A stretch of 64,000 bases of DNA from Chitinophagaceae bacterium (lineage in GTDB: Bacteria; Bacteroidota; Bacteroidia; Chitinophagales; Chitinophagaceae): the NCBI GenBank assembly GCA_014379965.1, contig JACMKU010000090.1:1-64000 (forward strand). The letters are read 5' to 3'. The notes beneath the pieces were generated by a model. The model was not told the origin of the DNA and searched no databases. It saw only the letters and a list, made by a program, of their open reading frames with translations. Both the position numbers and the translations under genes were made by a program. Positions 59,791 to 64,000 of the stretch are shown here, in pieces. Every line of letters begins with the position of its first letter. Position 1 is the first letter of the stretch.

Positions 59791-60129
59791 ATGCCGGTAA
59801 ATTATTACATATTCCTTTCCATCGCGCTATTCTGCATCGGGATAGTGGGAGTGCTCACGCGCCGGAACGCAATTATCATCTTCATGTGCATAGAACTCAT
59901 GTTTAATGCGGTGAACCTGTTGCTTGTCGCCTTCTCCAAGATGCACCACAAAGCTGCCATCGATGCCGGCAGCGTGGCAACCAACGTGGGATCGGATGGT
60001 CAGATATTTGTATTTTTTATCATGGTCGTAGCCGCCGCAGAGGTGAGTGTAGGACTGGCGATCATCGTCATGATGTATAGAAATGTGCATTCGGTGGATG
60101 TGAATTTCCTGAATAGGTTAAAACATTGA
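59791..60129 (+). CDS. nuoK: NADH-quinone oxidoreductase subunit K
   Basis: A 112-residue, three-helix membrane subunit. The conserved glutamates are in [20 protein letters not shown] and [20 protein letters not shown]. They are part of the proton path. It precedes nuoL by 20 bases. Confidence 0.96.
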   Translation: MPVNYYIFLSIALFCIGIVGVLTRRNAIIIFMCIELMFNAVNLLLVAFSKMHHKAAIDAGSVATNVGSDGQIFVFFIMVVAAAEVSVGLAIIVMMYRNVHSVDVNFLNRLKH

Positions 60130-60149
60130 TAGGACTTTAGAATAGAATT

Positions 60150-62060
60150 ATGCAGAATGCTCTACAAATAGCCTGGCTGATCCCTTTCCTTCCACTAATT
60201 GGTTTCCTGATCAATGGTCTTGGCAGGAAGCACTTGTCGAAGTCTGCGATAGGAATAATCGGCAGCGGGGTTATCCTGGTATCGTTTGCCCTGAGCATTT
60301 GGGTGTTCCTGCAGGTAAAGCAGAGTGGTGCCGGATACGTCGCCAACTATTTCAATTTTATCAATGTGGCCGGCCTAGAGATTCCATTTGCATTTCAACT
60401 TGACCAGCTCTCTTCGATCTTCCTGCTCATCATCACTGGTGTCGGTTTTCTCATCCATGTTTATTCTACGTCATACATGCACGACGAGAAGACGGAACAC
60501 TTCGGCAGGTATTTTTCTTATCTCAACCTATTCGTGTTCTCGATGCTGTTGCTCGTGATGGGCGCCAACTACGTGATCATGTTCATCGGTTGGGAAGGCG
60601 TCGGACTCTGTTCCTATCTACTGATCGGTTATTGGTTCAAGAACCAGGAGTATAATAAAGCCGCAAACAAAGCATTTATCATGAACAGGATCGGCGACCT
60701 CGCCTTCCTGATCGCGATATTCTGGATCATCTCTCGTGTAGGCAACGTCAATTACAGTGACGTGCTGCTTTTTGCTGAAGAAAACAGGTTTAGTACCACA
60801 GATATCACTGCTATCACCATACTGTTGTTCATAGGCGCTACGGGTAAGAGTGCACAGATTCCACTTTATACCTGGTTACCAGACGCCATGGCCGGTCCTA
60901 CACCGGTATCTGCGTTGATCCATGCCGCGACCATGGTTACGGCAGGTATCTATATGATTGCGCGTAGCAACATATTATATTCATTGTCGCCGCTAACGAT
61001 GAACATCATCGCCATCGTCGGCCTCGCGACGGCCTTGCTCGCGGCCACGATAGCCATAAAGCAAAACGATATCAAGAAGGTGTTGGCCTACTCCACTGTA
61101 AGCCAGCTCGGCTTCATGTTCCTCGCGCTTGGAACCGGCAACTATGTAGCGGCCGTATTCCATGTGATGACGCATGCATTCTTCAAAGCATTATTATTCC
61201 TCGGAAGCGGCAGCGTGATCCATGCAATGGGCGGAGAACAGGACATCAGGAGGATGGGAGGACTAGGGAAATACATGAAGGTTACTCACATCACATTCCT
61301 CATCGGTTGTCTCGCCATAGCTGGCATCCCCGGCCTTTCGGGATTCTTTTCTAAAGATGAAATACTGGCTGGCGCCTTCGCCAGGTCTCCGATACTTTAT
61401 GCGATCGCATTAGGTACAGCGCTCATCACCGCATATTATATGTTCAGACTTTACGCGACAACATTCAGGGGCAGCTTCCGCGGAACAACCGAGCAGCAGC
61501 ATCACTTACATGAAAGTCCCGGAGCCATCACGACTCCTCTTATCATATTGGCCATCCTGGCGGTTGTTGGTGGATACATCGGCATCCCGGAGTACATGGC
61601 GCATGGCGCACACTGGTTACAGGAATTCCTCCGTCCCGTATTTGCCAGCTCCAACGAAGTGTTGAAACCTCACGCCATCTCGCACTCAACGGAGTGGATG
61701 CTTACAGGTATCTCGACCGCATTGATCGTTATCGTAGTGGCATATGCGTGGAGCAGGTTCAGCAAGAAGCCGGAGCTCGAGGATGCAAGGGGTGTCGGAA
61801 AGGTGCTCGAGAATAAATGGTACGTGGATGAACTATACCAGAAAGTAATCGTGAACCCGCTTCATAAGACTGCGGGATTCTTGAACACTTTTGTAGAAAG
61901 ACTTGTGATCGATGGCCTCGTCAATGGTGTGGGAAGGCTTGTGAACTATGGCAGCCGCCAGATGCGCCTTTTGCAAAGTGGGCAGGTGGGCAGTTATATA
62001 TTCCTGATGGTGCTGAGCATGCTGGTGATTTTCGTATTACAATTCTTTTTGAGAAAATAA
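60150..62060 (+). CDS. nuoL: NADH-quinone oxidoreductase subunit L
   Basis: A 636-residue antiporter-like proton-pumping subunit. The core is GWEGVGLCSYLLIGYWF (key Glu), the broken-helix region LPDAMAGPTPVSALIHAATM (key Lys follows in IKQNDIKKVLAYSTVSQLG) and HVMTHAFFKALLFLGSGSV. The C-terminal lateral helix and anchor are present. It is followed by an 80-base gap to nuoM. Confidence 0.97.
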   Translation: MQNALQIAWLIPFLPLIGFLINGLGRKHLSKSAIGIIGSGVILVSFALSIWVFLQVKQSGAGYVANYFNFINVAGLEIPFAFQLDQLSSIFLLIITGVGFLIHVYSTSYMHDEKTEHFGRYFSYLNLFVFSMLLLVMGANYVIMFIGWEGVGLCSYLLIGYWFKNQEYNKAANKAFIMNRIGDLAFLIAIFWIISRVGNVNYSDVLLFAEENRFSTTDITAITILLFIGATGKSAQIPLYTWLPDAMAGPTPVSALIHAATMVTAGIYMIARSNILYSLSPLTMNIIAIVGLATALLAATIAIKQNDIKKVLAYSTVSQLGFMFLALGTGNYVAAVFHVMTHAFFKALLFLGSGSVIHAMGGEQDIRRMGGLGKYMKVTHITFLIGCLAIAGIPGLSGFFSKDEILAGAFARSPILYAIALGTALITAYYMFRLYATTFRGSFRGTTEQQHHLHESPGAITTPLIILAILAVVGGYIGIPEYMAHGAHWLQEFLRPVFASSNEVLKPHAISHSTEWMLTGISTALIVIVVAYAWSRFSKKPELEDARGVGKVLENKWYVDELYQKVIVNPLHKTAGFLNTFVERLVIDGLVNGVGRLVNYGSRQMRLLQSGQVGSYIFLMVLSMLVIFVLQFFLRK

Positions 62061-62140
62061 AAGGTGAGATAGGAATCGCGATGCGTTTGAAGATTGAATT
62101 TTTATAAACTGTAAATGTCCGCTTGACGGATTAGGGTTCT

Positions 62141-63634
62141 ATGATCGCTGTTCTATTGATATTAATACCATTGCTGGCGGGCCTGATCTCGTTCTTTCTA
62201 AAGAGTGAACGAGCGGCGCGTTCGTGGGCCCTTTTCTCCTCACTGGCCGCGTTAGCAGTTGCTATTATCGCGGTGACGGCAAACGGCAATGAGAGCAATT
62301 TGGCTTTCCGTGCCGATTGGATGGGTGCGTTGAACAGCAGTTTCTCCATCAGGATGGATGGCCTCGGCAAGTTGCTTTGCCTGCTCAATGCGGTCGCATT
62401 TCCTATTATCTTCCTGGGCACCTGGCATACACAGTATACGAAGGCGGCAAATTTCTTTGGTTTGATGCTACTCACCCAGGCGGGAATGATGGGCGTGTTC
62501 CTGGCGATGGATGCATTATTATTCTATTTCTTCTGGGAGCTGGCGCTCATACCTGCATACTTTCTTTGCTCGCAGTGGGGTGGACCGAAACGCATACAGG
62601 TCACGTTTAAATTTTTTATCTACACATTCATTGGCTCCCTCCTGATGTTGGTGGGACTTTTATATATCTATTATCATACGCCCGACCGCAGTTTCGACAT
62701 CAAGTCGTTCTACGCGATACAGCATCACATCACTGGCAATGAACAGACGTGGTTGTTCTGGCTCCTCTTCGTGGCCTTTGCGATCAAGATGCCGATATTT
62801 CCCTTTCATACATGGCAGCCCGATACCTATGAGCAGGCGCCTACATCGACTACGATGGTGCTAAGCGGAGTGATGGTGAAGATGGGTGTGTTCGGCCTCC
62901 TGCGCTGGCTCATTCCCGTGCTGCCTGCTGCCTCGTGGGCATGGGGTGATACTGTCTCCTGGATGGCGGTGATAGGCATGTTATATGCCTCACTGATAGC
63001 CATCCGCCAGGATGATCTGAAGAGACTGGTGGCGTATTCATCCATCGCTCACATAGGACTGATGTGCGTTACGGTTTTCTCCGTAAACGAGATCGGCATG
63101 CAGGGCGTGATCATCCAGATGTTCAATCACGGTGTCAATATTATCGGGTTGTGGATCGTGGTGGAACTGATCGAAAGACAATTTGGAACAAGGAAGATCT
63201 CGGAACTGGGAGGAATCGCCCAAAAAGCTCCTGCAATGGCGATACTGTTCGTGGTCATCGCGCTGGCCAACATTGCGCTGCCACTCACCAATGCATTCGT
63301 GGGAGAGTTCCTGATGTTTACTGGGATATTTAATTCGGCCGTTACGAAATACAATGTGTGGTTCACGGTTCTCGCGGGACTGTGCATCATTCTCGCAGCC
63401 GTGTATACGTTGAATATGATCCGCAAAGTATTTTATGGAAACACGGTTGAGCGGACTGCCAATGCAATAGATATTGGTCTAATGGAGAAGCTCGCACTGG
63501 GGATCATCGTGGTCCTGATCTTCTGGATAGGGATCTATTCGCAACCATTCTTCGCAATATCGGATACGGTATCGGCAGATATAACGAACAGCATTTTGAA
63601 TAAACAGGAAGTACTTCCGGTTATTAAGAAGTAA
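62141..63634 (+). CDS. nuoM: NADH-quinone oxidoreductase subunit M
   Basis: A 497-residue antiporter-like subunit. Signatures: FYFFWELALIPAYFLCSQWG (key Glu), FAIKMPIFPFHTWQPDTYEQ, LKRLVAYSSIAHIGL and MFNHGVNIIGLW. It pumps one proton per cycle. It ends nine bases before nuoN. Confidence 0.96.
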   Translation: MIAVLLILIPLLAGLISFFLKSERAARSWALFSSLAALAVAIIAVTANGNESNLAFRADWMGALNSSFSIRMDGLGKLLCLLNAVAFPIIFLGTWHTQYTKAANFFGLMLLTQAGMMGVFLAMDALLFYFFWELALIPAYFLCSQWGGPKRIQVTFKFFIYTFIGSLLMLVGLLYIYYHTPDRSFDIKSFYAIQHHITGNEQTWLFWLLFVAFAIKMPIFPFHTWQPDTYEQAPTSTTMVLSGVMVKMGVFGLLRWLIPVLPAASWAWGDTVSWMAVIGMLYASLIAIRQDDLKRLVAYSSIAHIGLMCVTVFSVNEIGMQGVIIQMFNHGVNIIGLWIVVELIERQFGTRKISELGGIAQKAPAMAILFVVIALANIALPLTNAFVGEFLMFTGIFNSAVTKYNVWFTVLAGLCIILAAVYTLNMIRKVFYGNTVERTANAIDIGLMEKLALGIIVVLIFWIGIYSQPFFAISDTVSADITNSILNKQEVLPVIKK

Positions 63635-63643
63635 AGGAAAGGT

Positions 63644-64000
63644 ATGAACGCATTACTACTATCGGCGATCTTAGGTGTCATGATGATGTTCAGCAGTGTG
63701 CTGATCAGTCAGAAATCCGCCGCGCGCACGATCGCCATTGCAGGCATGCTGTTGCTGCTGATCGCTAATATCATGGACATGCAAGGCATTCATTTCTTCC
63801 GGATCAACACCGAGGGAATGATGCACTTCGACAGGTTCGCCTTATTATTTAATAGTATCGCCATATTCTCCATCCTGCTTTACTTCATTTTATCGTCGAA
63901 GGACATGGAGAAAGTAGGAGGGTATTATTCTGAATATTTCTCCCTGATCTTCTTCATCCTTTGCGGTATCATATTGGTGACGTCGTTCAAATCATTGCTC
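63644..64000 (+). CDS. nuoN: NADH-quinone oxidoreductase subunit N, N-terminal part
   Basis: The frame opens with ATG at 63644 and runs off the right edge after 119 codons. The visible part has hydrophobic helices (LLLSAILGVMMMFSSVLI, IAIAGMLLLLIANIMDM), then MHFDRFALLFNSIAIFSILL and SEYFSLIFFILCGIILVTSF, matching the beginning of NuoN. The position after nuoM completes the A-N order. The rest lies outside the window. Confidence 0.9.
   Translation, partial: MNALLLSAILGVMMMFSSVLISQKSAARTIAIAGMLLLLIANIMDMQGIHFFRINTEGMMHFDRFALLFNSIAIFSILLYFILSSKDMEKVGGYYSEYFSLIFFILCGIILVTSFKSLL

Overview
The window comes from a member of the Bacteroidota, most likely the Chitinophagaceae or a close relative. 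The signs are a short primary sigma factor, a TonB receptor with an N-terminal carboxypeptidase-like domain, DUF4836 and DUF2490 proteins, a PstS-like lipoprotein beside a TPR protein, a 14-gene complex I operon with a short NuoG, and promoters of the Bacteroidota type (-33 TTTG/TTGG and -7 TAnnTTTG). No phage, transposase, CRISPR array, tRNA or rRNA was seen.

Layout: 0-9 kb is mostly minus-strand housekeeping (S4 protein, M20 dipeptidase, Pol IV, rpsP-rimM, ffh, rpoD). 9-12 kb holds an LptF/G permease and a Tat-type superoxide dismutase. 12.3-34.1 kb is dominated by sulfur metabolism. 34-47 kb holds a sugar porter, RNA modification enzymes (RluA- and RluB-type, RlmN), a thiolase, an ABC/FtsX/DUF4836 operon, hisS and a small tyrosine phosphatase. 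47-64 kb holds a PstS-like/TPR pair and nuoA to nuoN, cut by the window edge inside nuoN.

The centrepiece is the sulfate-assimilation locus (about 13.7-27.5 kb). An Rrf2 regulator with four C-terminal cysteines is followed by peroxiredoxin, an Fe-S APS reductase (cysH), ATP sulfurylase (cysD, cysN), uroporphyrinogen-III methyltransferase, and sulfite reductase flavoprotein and hemoprotein (cysJ, cysI). Then comes a complete tetrapyrrole pathway: a 5-aminolevulinate synthase of the Shemin (C4) type, a HemC-HemD fusion, HemB, and a Met8-type siroheme synthase fused to a TauE/SafE permease. The locus therefore encodes every step from glycine and succinyl-CoA to siroheme beside the enzyme that uses siroheme. 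Three sites of the form GTCYA-N9-TRG (before the peroxiredoxin gene, before cysD, and at the promoter of the following TonB receptor) suggest one regulon.

The second theme is non-coding. About 23 intergenic spots carry arrays with a period of seven (sometimes eight) bases. Their sequences differ (GTTTAAC, GTGAATG, GAGGCGG, GTGGCTA, AAATGTA, GTTGATT and others), but most are built as long imperfect inverted repeats. They often contain the stop codon of the upstream gene and end next to a -7 promoter motif or start codon of the downstream gene. They supply the first residues of NuoE, and related copies flank a gene inserted in the nuo operon.

Coordinates follow the start judged most likely. 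Several open frames extend upstream through the repeats and were trimmed. No database search or alignment was run; family names rest on motifs read by eye.
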